Shown here: piece after piece, positions 48,061 through 56,181 of the stretch
Layout: each line of letters starts with the position of its first letter
How positions within the stretch are numbered: the stretch's first letter is position 1
NCBI RefSeq assembly: GCF_031834615.1
Contig: NZ_CP115543.1
Span: forward strand, 3,731,001 to 3,795,000
Source: Stenotrophomonas aracearum
GTDB lineage: Bacteria > Pseudomonadota > Gammaproteobacteria > Xanthomonadales > Xanthomonadaceae
DNA length: 64,000 nt
Reading direction: 5' to 3'
The notes under the pieces: model-generated
The model's database searches: none
What the model saw: the letters and a program-made list of their open reading frames with translations, nothing else
Told to the model about the DNA's origin: nothing
Made by a program: the position numbers and the translations under genes

Positions 48061-48567
48061 TCAGGGCGCTGCGGTGGGCACCACGCTCACCACGTGGGTG
48101 ATGCCGTTGCGGAACATCTTTGCGTAGGGGCAGACGCGTTCGGTATTGCGGACCAGCTCGGCAGCCACGCTGCTCTCCAGCCCGGGAAGGTAGGCCTCCA
48201 CCTCGGCCGAAAGCAGGTACAGCCCGTCGATCGGATCGCGCGAGAAGGTCACCGCCACCTCGATGCATGCATCCACCAGCACCAGTCCGGCGCGGCTGGC
48301 CAGCAGGTTCATCGCACCGTGGAAACAGGCGGCGTAACCGGCGGCCAGCAGCTGCTCCGGGTTGCTGCCGCCGCCGGGACCACCCAGCGAGGGCGGCAGG
48401 CGCAGATCGAGCTCCAGCGCGCCGTCGTCGGACACCACCACGCCGGAGGCACGACCATGGCCGGTGACACCGCCCTGGACGCGCACCCGCCCGGTGTAGA
48501 GCGGACGCACTTCATCGCCACGGTATTTGTCGAGTACGGCAGGCGACGGCGGCTTCAGGTCGGACAT
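48061..48567 (-). CDS. OsmC/Ohr family protein (organic hydroperoxide resistance-like)
   Basis: The 168-residue protein has the two cysteines of the peroxidatic pair: GYAACFHGAMNLLA and ERVCPYAKMFRNGI. It also has GVVVSDDGALELDLRLPPSL and GGGSNPEQLLAAG as in Ohr. Ohr proteins reduce organic hydroperoxides. About 25 extra N-terminal residues, compared with typical Ohr (about 140), are visible. It starts 6 bp after the NmrA-like gene 2, so translation is coupled. Confidence 0.88.
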   Translation of the reverse strand: MSDLKPPSPAVLDKYRGDEVRPLYTGRVRVQGGVTGHGRASGVVVSDDGALELDLRLPPSLGGPGGGSNPEQLLAAGYAACFHGAMNLLASRAGLVLVDACIEVAVTFSRDPIDGLYLLSAEVEAYLPGLESSVAAELVRNTERVCPYAKMFRNGITHVVSVVPTAAP

Positions 48568-48573
48568 GGCAGG

Positions 48574-49323
48574 TCAGCGCACCAGTCCGGACTGCTGCAG
48601 CCAGCCGTCGAAGCCCTGGCGGCCCAGCCATGCCTGTCCGGCAGGTACCAGGGTGTCGTCCTGCAGCTGCGCACCGAAGTACGGCGCCTGCGCGTCGCCG
48701 ACCACGCGGCGCGGGTCGCCGGTGCGGTCCATGAAGCGCTGCGCCAGTTCGTCCATCGGCGCGCGCTCGGGGCCGGCGATTTCCACCACGCCATTGATTG
48801 CGGGCTGCAGCGCCACCTTCACCACCGCATCGGCCACGTCGTCGGCGGAGATCGGCTGCACCAGTGCGGTGGGCAGCCGCAATGACTCACCGGCGGACTG
48901 GATGATGCCCGGCAGGAACTCGAAGAACTGGGTGGAATGGATGATGGTGTAGGCGATGCCCGCGTCGCGGATCAGCGCTTCCTGCGCGATCTTGCCGCGG
49001 AAGTAGCCGCTGGCCGCCAGCTTGTCGGTACCCACCACCGACAGCGCCACGTGGTGACGCACACCCGCCGCCTTTTCGGCCGCGAGGATGTTGCGTCCGG
49101 CGGTCTGGAAGAACGCCAGCACGGCCGCGTCCTCGAACGACGGCGAGTTGGCCAGGTCGATGACCACGTCGGTGCCGACCATGGCCGCGTCCAGGCCCTC
49201 GCCGCTGATGATGTCGATGCCGGTGGAGGGCGCGGCGATGACGATCTCGTGCCCGGCCGCGCGCAGGCGGTCGACTACTTTGCTGCCGATGCGGCCGGTG
49301 CCGCCGATGACCAGGAACTTCAT
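48574..49323 (-). CDS. NAD(P)-binding NmrA/SDR-like protein 2
   Basis: This is a 249-residue atypical SDR. It has KFLVIGGTGRIGSKVVDRLR at the N-terminus, VVIDLANSPSFEDAAVLAFF and HHVALSVVGTDKLAASGYFR with GKIAQEALI. It is a clear paralogue of the protein at 46220-47002. It is the first gene of the possible operon with the Ohr-like, bestrophin and NmrA-like 1 genes. NAD(P)-dependent epimerase/oxidoreductase proteins of this kind are frequent neighbours of ECF41 sigma factors. A good GGAG precedes the ATG. Confidence 0.88.
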   Translation of the reverse strand: MKFLVIGGTGRIGSKVVDRLRAAGHEIVIAAPSTGIDIISGEGLDAAMVGTDVVIDLANSPSFEDAAVLAFFQTAGRNILAAEKAAGVRHHVALSVVGTDKLAASGYFRGKIAQEALIRDAGIAYTIIHSTQFFEFLPGIIQSAGESLRLPTALVQPISADDVADAVVKVALQPAINGVVEIAGPERAPMDELAQRFMDRTGDPRRVVGDAQAPYFGAQLQDDTLVPAGQAWLGRQGFDGWLQQSGLVR

Positions 49324-49453
49324 GGGGATGCTCCACTGCTGGAAGGGGACGCCCCGCTGGAACCGGGGCTTGTGGGGATGCTAGGCAGAACGCCAGGGCG
49401 GCAGTAGATCCGCGCACGGACGCGCACTGTTGCCTGCCGGGAACCAATCGGGG

Positions 49454-50488
49454 TCACCGCCAGGCCCCGGCGTCGATGTCGCGCGCCGGGGCGCCGGCAT
49501 GCTGCACGCTCTCCCAGTGGGTCACTACGTCCAGGTCGAGCGCGCGGACCTCGCTGGTGATGAAGTCGATGAAGGCGCGGATCCGCTTGGGCAGCTGGCG
49601 CCGACTCAGGTAGCACAGGTAATGGCCACGGTCGTCGGCCGCATATTGGTCCAGGCAGCTCACCGCCAGGCCGGCGTCCAGCGCCGCACGCACCTGGTAG
49701 TTCGGCAGCTGCGCCAACCCCTGGCCCTGCAGCACCGCCTGCAGCGCCAGGTCGGCGTCGTTGAACACAAGCGCCGAGGACGGTTCCACGCTGAGCGGCT
49801 TGCCGTCCACGCGGAATTCCCACGGCTGCAGGCGCCCGTTCGGCTGGCGCTGGCTGATGCAGGCATGCGCGGACAGTTCGGCCACGGTGCTCGGCAGGCC
49901 ATGCTGCTGTACGTACGCCGGTGCGGCACAGACCAGAAGCTGCATTGGGATCAGATGCTTGGCGATCACCTCGCTGTCTTCCAGCACGCCATCGCGGAAG
50001 GCCACATCGATGCGATCGGCGGCCAGGTCCAATGCGCGCTCTTCCAGCTGCAGCTCCAGGGTGACCTCGGGGAAGCGTGCGCGGAAGGAAGAGAGCAGCG
50101 GCGCGATCACCTTGCGGCCAAAGCCATGGTTCGCGCTGACCCGCAGGTGGCCGCGGGGTGGTCCGTCGCGAAGGTCGCGCATTTCCTCCAGCGCCTGCAG
50201 GATGCGGTCCACGCCGGGCCGACAGCCGTCATGGAACAGCTCGCCCTCGCGCGTCAGCGAGGTGGACCGCGTGGTGCGCAGGAACAGGCGCACGCCCAGC
50301 TGCCCTTCCAGCTTCTGCACGCTGCGGCTGACCGCCGAGCGACCGATGCCGAGTCGATCTGCCGCGCGCGAGAAGCTGCCCTCGTGGGCCACCGCAATGA
50401 AGGCCATGACCCCGGCATAGCTTGCCGAGAAGCCGGTGGTGAGCGGATCGACACCGTCTTCGACGGTGCCCGGTTCGGTCAGGGACAT
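49454..50488 (-). CDS. LysR family transcriptional regulator
   Basis: The 344-residue protein has an N-terminal winged HTH (VMAFIAVAHEGSFSRAADRL, GIGRSAVSRSVQKLEGQLGV, RLFLRTTRSTSLT). A periplasmic-binding-protein-like effector domain follows. The effector is unknown. It carries about 25 extra N-terminal residues before the HTH. Its start overlaps by 10 bp the 3' end of the sigma fragment, so the two are translationally coupled. It lies 130 bp before the NmrA-like operon in the same direction and may regulate it. Confidence 0.9.
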   Translation of the reverse strand: MSLTEPGTVEDGVDPLTTGFSASYAGVMAFIAVAHEGSFSRAADRLGIGRSAVSRSVQKLEGQLGVRLFLRTTRSTSLTREGELFHDGCRPGVDRILQALEEMRDLRDGPPRGHLRVSANHGFGRKVIAPLLSSFRARFPEVTLELQLEERALDLAADRIDVAFRDGVLEDSEVIAKHLIPMQLLVCAAPAYVQQHGLPSTVAELSAHACISQRQPNGRLQPWEFRVDGKPLSVEPSSALVFNDADLALQAVLQGQGLAQLPNYQVRAALDAGLAVSCLDQYAADDRGHYLCYLSRRQLPKRIRAFIDFITSEVRALDLDVVTHWESVQHAGAPARDIDAGAWR

Positions 50489-50742
50489 GCGGGTGGCACT
50501 CCGGGGAGGCGCGCGTGGGCACGCAGGCAGGCATGGGCGGCTTGCAGGCGCTGCCGGCAGTCGTCGGCAGAGAGTCCAAGCAGGGGCATGAGCTCTTCGA
50601 TGGATGCCCCGGCCACGTCGTGCAGTAACAGCAGCAGGCGCGCGTCGGCCGGCAGGGCATCCAGCGCGGCCAGAAACGTCGTCCACACCTGGTCGGCGGG
50701 GCACGGCGGGCCTGCGGCATCGGTGGCGTTCAGGGTGCTCAT
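50479..50742 (-). CDS. Sigma region 4-only protein (truncated ECF-like)
   Basis: The 87-residue protein contains FLAALDALPADARLLLLLHD followed by ASIEELMPLLGLSADDCRQR and LQAAHACLRAHA, the helix-turn-helix of sigma region 4. There is no region 2, so it cannot be a complete sigma factor. It may be a remnant, an antagonist or a helper of a real sigma factor. The ATG at 50742 lies 8 bp after the -10 part of an ECF41-type promoter motif, so the mRNA would be nearly leaderless. Confidence 0.55.
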   Translation of the reverse strand: MSTLNATDAAGPPCPADQVWTTFLAALDALPADARLLLLLHDVAGASIEELMPLLGLSADDCRQRLQAAHACLRAHARLPGVPPACP

Positions 50743-50750
50743 ACCGGTCA

Positions 50751-50777
50751 GACGGACCAGCGCACTGCGCTGTGACA
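50751..50777 (-). promoter_or_regulatory. ECF41-type promoter (TGTCACA-N16-CGTC)
   Basis: On the minus strand TGTCACA (50777-50771), 16 bp, then CGTC (50754-50751) agree exactly with the consensus I recall for ECF41 sigma factors. It points towards the region-4-only gene and the LysR gene. An ECF41 sigma factor is encoded 1.1 kb away on the other strand. Confidence 0.75.
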
Positions 50778-50906
50778 GCCCCACCCCGCCGCGATTGGTG
50801 CGTTGCGCTCAACACGGTGCGTCCGCCGCGCCGGCTACCGGGGCGGCGGCGCGGCGCCTAGCCTGCAGCCTCCGATCTGCCCCCCTCCACTGCCTGGACC
50901 ACGACC

Positions 50907-51386
50907 ATGAGCGAACGTCTCGACTACCAGAAGCAAGCGCCCGCCCTGTTCAAGAAACTGCTCGACTACAGCATGGCCGCGCATGCCACCACCATCGAAG
51001 AACCGATCCAGGACCTGATCGCGATCCGCGCGTCCCAGCTCAACGGCTGCGGCTTCTGCGTGGACATGCACGTCAAGCAGGCCACGATCCACGGCGAGCG
51101 TCCGCTGCGCCTGCACCACCTGGCAGTGTGGCGCGAATCCACCCTGTTCAGCCCGCGCGAACGCGCCGCGCTGGCGTGGACCGAAGTGCTCACCCAGCTG
51201 CCCGTGCACGGCGTGCCGGATGAACTCTACGAGCGCGTGCGTGGCCAGCTTTCCGAACAGGAAATACTGGATCTCACCCATGCGGTGATGGGCATCAATG
51301 CCTGGAACCGCATCAACATCGCCTTCCGCAGCGAACCGGGTTCGCGCGACAAGGCCTGGGGCCTGGACAAGGCCGACCTCAACTGA
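50907..51386 (+). CDS. Carboxymuconolactone decarboxylase/AhpD family protein
   Basis: The 159-residue protein has the AhpD-type active site SQLNGCGFCVDMHVKQATIH, with two cysteines spaced CxxC and a following His. ALAWTEVLTQ completes the family pattern. These proteins are alkylhydroperoxidase-like. It is the standard partner of ECF41 sigma factors (the C of the COE set). It lies 11 bp before the cupin gene, and the ECF sigma gene follows; the three are probably co-transcribed. Confidence 0.92.
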   Translation: MSERLDYQKQAPALFKKLLDYSMAAHATTIEEPIQDLIAIRASQLNGCGFCVDMHVKQATIHGERPLRLHHLAVWRESTLFSPRERAALAWTEVLTQLPVHGVPDELYERVRGQLSEQEILDLTHAVMGINAWNRINIAFRSEPGSRDKAWGLDKADLN

Positions 51387-51397
51387 AGGAGACACCC

Positions 51398-51805
51398 ATG
51401 CGCCTGATCCTGTGCTCCCTGCTGCTGGCCGCCGCCAGCCCCGCCACGATGGCGGCCGCACCCGCCCCTGCCGCCCCCGAGCCGGTGGTGACATCGGTGA
51501 TGAGCAAGGCCCTGCCCGAGTACCCGGGCAAGGAAGCCTTGATCCTCACCGTGGAGTACCCGCCGGGCGGTGCCGACCCGATACATCGACACGATGCGCA
51601 TGGGTTCGTCTACGTACTGGAGGGCAACATCGTGATGGGCGTGGCCGGTGGTCGCGAGGTCACGCTGGGTCCCGGCGAGGCCTTCCACGAAGGTCCGGAA
51701 GACCTGCACACCGTGGGCCGCAACGCGAGCAGCACCAAACCGGCGCGATTCGTGGTGTTCCTGCTCAAGGACGCGGACAAACCCGCCGTATTGCCACCGC
51801 ATTGA
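51398..51805 (+). CDS. Exported cupin-domain protein
   Basis: This is a 135-residue protein. It has a signal peptide (MRLILCSLLLAAASPATMAA-like) and one small beta-barrel with PPGGADPIHRHDAHGFVYVL, which contains two metal-binding histidines. GDNIVMGVAG-type sequence then leads to TLGPGEAFHEGPEDLHTVGR, with a further Glu and His. It is probably periplasmic. The metal and substrate are unknown. It sits between the AhpD-like and ECF genes. Confidence 0.88.
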   Translation: MRLILCSLLLAAASPATMAAAPAPAAPEPVVTSVMSKALPEYPGKEALILTVEYPPGGADPIHRHDAHGFVYVLEGNIVMGVAGGREVTLGPGEAFHEGPEDLHTVGRNASSTKPARFVVFLLKDADKPAVLPPH

Positions 51806-51819
51806 GCGGGGCATTGCCC

Positions 51820-51861
51820 GCCGCAGGAACGGTGCTCCTCTCCCGGCACTGTTCCTGCGGC
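51820..51861 (+). terminator. 16-bp hairpin between the cupin and the ECF sigma gene
   Basis: GCCGCAGGAACGGTGC (51820-51835) pairs with GCACTGTTCCTGCGGC (51846-51861) with one G-U pair and a 10-nt loop. No T-run follows. It starts 15 bp after the cupin stop codon and ends 24 bp before the ECF start. It could end the AhpD/cupin transcript or lower sigma expression. Confidence 0.6.
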
Positions 51862-51884
51862 CTCTGCTCGTGTTGAATGCCGCG

Positions 51885-52772
51885 ATGGATACCTCCCCCG
51901 ACCTGTTTACCTCGTTGCGCCCGCGCGTACTGGGCGTGGCCTACCGCATGCTGGGCTCGATGGCCGAGGCCGAAGACGTGGCCCAAGAGGTATGGCTGCG
52001 CTGGAATGGCACCGACCGCGCAGCCATCGAGAACGCCGAAGCCTGGCTGGTCGCCACCGCCACCCGCATCGCCATCGACGAGCTGCGCCTGGCCCGGCGC
52101 AGCCGCGAACAGTACGTGGGCATCTGGCTGCCCGAGCCGGTCCCGACCGAAGACGCGGACACGCCCGAGCGCCTGCACGAAGCGGCCAGCGATCTTTCGG
52201 TTGCGTTCCTGGCCGTGCTGGAGCGGCTGGCACCGGAAGCGCGCGCCGCCTTCCTGCTGCACGATGTGTTCGACCGCGACTACCCGGAAATCGCCGGGAT
52301 CCTGGACAAAAGCGAAGCGGCCTGCCGGCAGATCGTGCACCGCGCGCGTGCTCGCCTGCGCGAGGAACGGCCGCTGCACGTGGTGCCGCACCGTACGCAC
52401 CAGCAGTTGCTGCACGCCTTCGCCGACGCACTGGACAAGGCCGATCTGAAATCCATGATGGCGCTGATGGACAGCTCGGCGCAGCTGATCGGCGACGGCG
52501 GCGGCATCGTCAGCAGCTTCCCGAAGCCGATGCTGGGCGGCGCACGCATCGCGCAGCTGCTGTTCGCACCCACGCTCCGGCGGCGCGCCGAACTGCGCAT
52601 GGTGCCGGCGTACTTCAACGGTCGCATGGGACTGCTGCGTTACTTCGGCGATCACCTGGAATCGGCGATGTCGTTCGACACCGACGGCGAGCGCATCACC
52701 CAGATCCTGGTGCAGCGCAACCCGAACAAGCTGGCGCGGATCCTGGCGCAGCAGCCGCTGTCGCTGCGCTGA
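51885..52772 (+). CDS. ECF41-type RNA polymerase sigma factor
   Basis: The 295-residue sigma factor has region 2 (RVLGVAYRMLGSMAEAEDVA, QEVWLRWNG) and region 4 (LERLAPEARAAFLLHDVFDR, YPEIAGILDKSEAACRQIVH). It then has a SnoaL-like C-terminal extension of about 120 residues. The linker WLPEP, the DGGG motif in IGDGGGIVSS and the terminal NPNKL match the marks of ECF41 (SigJ-like) factors. In these the C-terminal domain regulates the sigma part directly, so no anti-sigma gene is needed. The ATG at 51885 was chosen for region 2 completeness. It is downstream of the AhpD and cupin genes. Confidence 0.9.
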   Translation: MDTSPDLFTSLRPRVLGVAYRMLGSMAEAEDVAQEVWLRWNGTDRAAIENAEAWLVATATRIAIDELRLARRSREQYVGIWLPEPVPTEDADTPERLHEAASDLSVAFLAVLERLAPEARAAFLLHDVFDRDYPEIAGILDKSEAACRQIVHRARARLREERPLHVVPHRTHQQLLHAFADALDKADLKSMMALMDSSAQLIGDGGGIVSSFPKPMLGGARIAQLLFAPTLRRRAELRMVPAYFNGRMGLLRYFGDHLESAMSFDTDGERITQILVQRNPNKLARILAQQPLSLR

Positions 52773-52833
52773 AGCTTGATGCGCCGACGACGCCGGCCGA
52801 TGCATGCTGCGGGCAACCGCGCTGGAACCTGAC

Positions 52834-53460
52834 ATGCCCGCTTCCGTCCTGCTGCCCCCGTCGCGCTGGCGCACGCTGCCACGCCGTTTCTACCGGCGCC
52901 ATCCGACCGAGGTGGCGCCGGAGCTGCTCAACAAGCTGCTGGTGCGCGACGACGGTCGTGCCGGGCGCATCGTAGAAGTGGAGGCTTATGCCGGCGACCA
53001 GGACCCGGCCGCGCACTCGTTCCGTGGCATGACCGCACGCACCGCCAGCATGTTCGGTGAGTGCGGGCACCTGTATGTGTATTTCACGTATGGCATGCAC
53101 TGGGGCAGCAACGCGGTGTGTGGTGAAGTCGGTCAAGGCTGGGGCGTGCTGTTGCGGGCGCTGGAACCGGTGCAGGGCCTGGACCTCATCCGCGAAGCGC
53201 GCCCGGCGGTCCGCCGCGACCGCGAGCTGGCCAGCGGTCCGGGGCGGCTGTCGCAGGCGATGGGCATCGACAAGATGCTGGATGGTGCCGACCTGGTGAA
53301 GAACGATCGCGGCATCCGCATCGTCTCCGACGGCATGCCACCACCGGAGGATCCGGTGGCGGGGCCACGCATCGGCATCCGCCATGCGGTGGAGTTCCCG
53401 TGGCGCTGGCACGTGCGCGGGCATGCGCATGTGTCCGGGCCGGTGTCAGCGCGGGGTTGA
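52834..53460 (+). CDS. DNA-3-methyladenine (alkyladenine) glycosylase, Mpg type
   Basis: The 208-residue protein removes alkylated purines from DNA. It has the AAG-family motifs VEVEAYAGDQDPAAHSFRGM (with the active-site Glu), TARTASMFGECGHLYVYFTY, GMHWGSNAV and SGPGRLSQAMGIDK. The ATG at 52834 has GGAA in front; one at 52804 is less likely. It lies 61 bp after the ECF sigma gene. The 3' end overlaps by 15 bp the convergent M23 peptidase gene. Confidence 0.93.
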   Translation: MPASVLLPPSRWRTLPRRFYRRHPTEVAPELLNKLLVRDDGRAGRIVEVEAYAGDQDPAAHSFRGMTARTASMFGECGHLYVYFTYGMHWGSNAVCGEVGQGWGVLLRALEPVQGLDLIREARPAVRRDRELASGPGRLSQAMGIDKMLDGADLVKNDRGIRIVSDGMPPPEDPVAGPRIGIRHAVEFPWRWHVRGHAHVSGPVSARG

Positions 53461-54081
53461 GGCGCGCGGCTGGCCGGTGACGTGCGCACGCAGCAGCGGC
53501 AGTGGATCGTAAGCCCCACTGCCGCCATAGATGCCCCAGTGCAGGTGCGGCGGGGTACCGGCCGCATTGCCGCTATCGCCCACATAGCCCAGTACATCGC
53601 CCTCGGCGAGTACGTCGCCTTCCGAGAGGCCTTCGCGCCAGTCTTCCAGATGGGCGTAGTAGTAACGCTCACGCGCGGGCCCCACCACCCAGACCTGGCG
53701 CCCGCCCAGTCCGCTGTCGCGCACCGCCACCACCACGCCGGGCCCCGCACTGCGCACCGGCGTGCCGCGTCTCGCGAATATGTCCACCCCGGCGTGGGTG
53801 CGATCGCGCCCACGCGGCGCGCCGAAGGTGTCGGCGATGCGCCGCGCCGCCACGCCTTCCACCGGCACCGGCAGCGATGTCGGCGGCGGCATGCGGGACA
53901 GGTCCCACATCGCGCGCGGGGCCCTCAACCATTCGCTGTTCCAGAAGGCCAGCACGGTGATGCCCAGCAGGCAGGGAACCACGAACCACGCCAGCCATCG
54001 ACGCAGGGTGTAAGCCCGCGAGCGCGGGCGCGGCTTTTGAACTGCTGCATCGTCGGTATCGGGTGGCGTGGGCGGGTTCAT
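53446..54081 (-). CDS. M23 family metallopeptidase
   Basis: The 211-residue protein has a single N-terminal membrane helix (LAWFVVPCLLGITVLAFW), then a LytM/M23 domain. THAGVDIFARRGTPVRSAGP has the first His and Asp ligands. RYYYAHL and PPHLHWGIYG carry the other histidines (HLH). Active zinc peptidases of this type cleave peptidoglycan cross-bridges, and the metal residues are all present. It is expected to face the periplasm. It is alone between the glycosylase and the DUF1254-like gene. Confidence 0.9.
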   Translation of the reverse strand: MNPPTPPDTDDAAVQKPRPRSRAYTLRRWLAWFVVPCLLGITVLAFWNSEWLRAPRAMWDLSRMPPPTSLPVPVEGVAARRIADTFGAPRGRDRTHAGVDIFARRGTPVRSAGPGVVVAVRDSGLGGRQVWVVGPARERYYYAHLEDWREGLSEGDVLAEGDVLGYVGDSGNAAGTPPHLHWGIYGGSGAYDPLPLLRAHVTGQPRASTPR

Positions 54082-54117
54082 GCCTCCAGCATGGCAGAAC
54101 CCGCGTAAACACCATGC

Positions 54118-55257
54118 TTACTGCACTGCCACCGCCTCCGGGAAGGTCCAGCGTCCGTCCAGGATCTCCGCTCGTGGGCGATACAGCCGCACCAGGTAAT
54201 TCCAGCCGGCCATGGTCGGCAGGCAGTTGGGCACCTGTCCGTCGCAGCCGCCGAACTGGATGTCGACCGAGCCGTCCGCATTCTTCTTCGCGGTCAGGTT
54301 GTTGAGCGTGTAGGCGTCCTGCGCATTCTTCTCGAAGTAGCCCTTGGCGTTGTAGAGGCTCACCGACCAGAAGCCGTCCACCGGCACATCGGCCACGTGC
54401 AGGCGGTACACGGTCTTGCCGTCGTTGTTCGGCGGGGTGACGTTGAGGTACATCGCATCGGCATCGGGATTGCCGCCCCATGCAGACGCAGCACCGATCA
54501 GCCGGCGGACCGGATCGACGGTGTCACGGGTACCGAACATGTGCCGGGTATCGGGCAGGGTTTCGGCAAGCGTCAGCAGCGCGTTACGCACCGTGTCCTG
54601 GCTTGCCGCGTCCCACTGGGGTACCTCGAAGCTGCCCGGCGAAGCCTGCTGTACCTTGATCGCATCCTGCAGCGCGTGCACCTGGGTCACATCGTCCGGA
54701 TTGTTGGGATCCACCAGCGTGCGCAGCGCCACGATCACGTAGCGGGTTCCGTCCTTGCCGCGACTCAAGGTATAGGCGCCGGGCTTGTAGTTGACCTGGG
54801 TAGTGTATTGATCCTCGTCGATGACCTGCATGGACATGAACCGATCACCGGCATCAGGCAGGGTGATGGTGACCGGCCCCGCATCGAGATCGAACACACC
54901 ACTGGAATACAACGTGTCACGATTCAATCGAACGACGGTCTGGTTATCGATGGACGCCGGTTCGCGTCGATGCACCAGCTTTCCCAGCCCGCCGTCCTTC
55001 ACCACCGACGCGAGGTAGCGGTCCGATTCGGCGCGCACGAAATTATCGGCGGTGACCGTCACGCCGCCAGGCTGGGCGGCTCGTTCGACCGGCGCAGCGG
55101 CGGGAGCGGTCGAAGGCGCCGACGCGTCCGCCGGAGCTTCGGCAGCCACCGGCGCCACGGGATCGGGTTCGCGCTTGCAGGCAGCCACCGATACCGCGAG
55201 GGCCAACGCAGTTGAGAGCAGGACAACGTGGGAGTTCCGCGAGGCTGTAACGCGCAC
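54118..55257 (-). CDS. DUF1254/DUF1214 lipoprotein
   Basis: The 379-residue protein has a lipoprotein signal peptide (LSTALALAVSVAAC), then a Pro/Ala-rich stretch. The DUF1254 domain includes FVRAESDRYLASVVKDGGLG and NRDTLYSSGVFDLDAGPVTI. The C-terminal DUF1214 domain includes VPVDGFWSVSLYNAKGYFEK and PEAVAVQ. The function is unknown; relatives occur with various enzymes. The start is GTG at 55257 with GGAGA in front. It is divergent from the DJ-1/PfpI gene. Confidence 0.85.
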   Translation of the reverse strand: MRVTASRNSHVVLLSTALALAVSVAACKREPDPVAPVAAEAPADASAPSTAPAAAPVERAAQPGGVTVTADNFVRAESDRYLASVVKDGGLGKLVHRREPASIDNQTVVRLNRDTLYSSGVFDLDAGPVTITLPDAGDRFMSMQVIDEDQYTTQVNYKPGAYTLSRGKDGTRYVIVALRTLVDPNNPDDVTQVHALQDAIKVQQASPGSFEVPQWDAASQDTVRNALLTLAETLPDTRHMFGTRDTVDPVRRLIGAASAWGGNPDADAMYLNVTPPNNDGKTVYRLHVADVPVDGFWSVSLYNAKGYFEKNAQDAYTLNNLTAKKNADGSVDIQFGGCDGQVPNCLPTMAGWNYLVRLYRPRAEILDGRWTFPEAVAVQ

Positions 55258-55390
55258 GGTGGCGTCTCCATGGAGGGATGGTCGCAGCCTAACAACGGCG
55301 TTGCACCTTCAACACCGTACTTTTACTGCCCTTGGGCCACACTGCGCGCCCGACCCAGGCTGCCCCCCCCACTTCACAGGAATACACTGC

Positions 55391-56080
55391 ATGAACGTCC
55401 TGATCGTCCTCACGTCCCACGATGAGCTTGGCACTACCGGCAAGAAGACCGGCTTCTGGCTTGAAGAACTCGCCGCGCCCTACTACGCCTTCCTGGATGC
55501 GGGCGCCAACATCACCCTCGCTTCGCCCAAGGGCGGCCAGCCACCGCTCGATCCCAAGAGCAACGAACCCGACGCACAGACGGCGTCGACGCGCCGCTTT
55601 GAAGCCGACGCAGAGGCGACCGCCAAACTGGCGAACACCGTTCGCCTGGATAGTGTCTCGCAGGATGATTTCGACACGGTCTTCTACCCCGGCGGCCATG
55701 GTCCGTTGTGGGACCTGGCCGAAGACAGGAACTCCATTGCGTTGATCGAATCCTTCATCGGGGCAGGCAAGCCGGTTGGCCTGGTCTGCCATGCGCCGGG
55801 CGTGCTGCGCCACGTCAAAGCGACCGATGGCAATCCGCTGGTGAAGGGCAAGAAGGTCACCGGCTTCACCAATTCCGAGGAAGCGGGCGTTGGCCTGACC
55901 GACGTGGTGCCTTTCCTGGTGGAAGACACGCTCAAGTCGCTGGGTGGCGACTACTCCAAGGGACCGGACTGGGGCTCGCACGTGGTAAGCGATGGCTTGC
56001 TGATCACCGGTCAAAACCCCGCTTCATCCGAGGAGGCAGCGAACACGCTGTTGAAGAAGACCGCAGAAACACGCGACTGA
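55391..56080 (+). CDS. DJ-1/PfpI family protein (type 1 glutamine amidotransferase-like)
   Basis: The 229-residue protein has the HchA/PfpI-like layout: MNVLIVLTSHDELG, then KTGFWLEELAAPYYAFLDAG and TVFYPGGHGPLWDL. The nucleophile elbow is VGLVCHAPGVLRHVK (reactive Cys followed by His). Proteins of this group are chaperones, glyoxalase III or deglycase-like enzymes, and sequence alone does not decide which. The ATG at 55391 follows the usual start of the family. A perfect hairpin follows the gene. Confidence 0.9.
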   Translation: MNVLIVLTSHDELGTTGKKTGFWLEELAAPYYAFLDAGANITLASPKGGQPPLDPKSNEPDAQTASTRRFEADAEATAKLANTVRLDSVSQDDFDTVFYPGGHGPLWDLAEDRNSIALIESFIGAGKPVGLVCHAPGVLRHVKATDGNPLVKGKKVTGFTNSEEAGVGLTDVVPFLVEDTLKSLGGDYSKGPDWGSHVVSDGLLITGQNPASSEEAANTLLKKTAETRD

Positions 56081-56101
56081 GGGGTTCCTTCGCATTCAAT
56101 G

Positions 56102-56133
56102 AACGTCGGGGCAAGAGCGTTTGCCCCGACGTT
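56102..56133 (+). terminator. Perfect 13-bp hairpin after the DJ-1/PfpI gene
   Basis: AACGTCGGGGCAA and TTGCCCCGACGTT are separated by 6 bp, 22 bp after the stop codon. No U-run follows. It is the best candidate for the transcript end. Confidence 0.6.
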
Positions 56134-56181
56134 GACATGCGCCGGGCTAGACTCAAACTGCCTCCATTCCGCGCAGAGAAC

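Noticed and set aside
49351..49369. GCCCCG/CGGGGC hairpin before the NmrA-like gene 2
   Set aside because: Only a 6-bp stem with no T-run on either strand; not enough to call a terminator.
51806..51884. A possible ECF41 promoter directly before the sigma factor gene
   Set aside because: No TGTCACA-like sequence is present in this gap or in the region before the AhpD-like gene on the plus strand; the only full match faces the other way.
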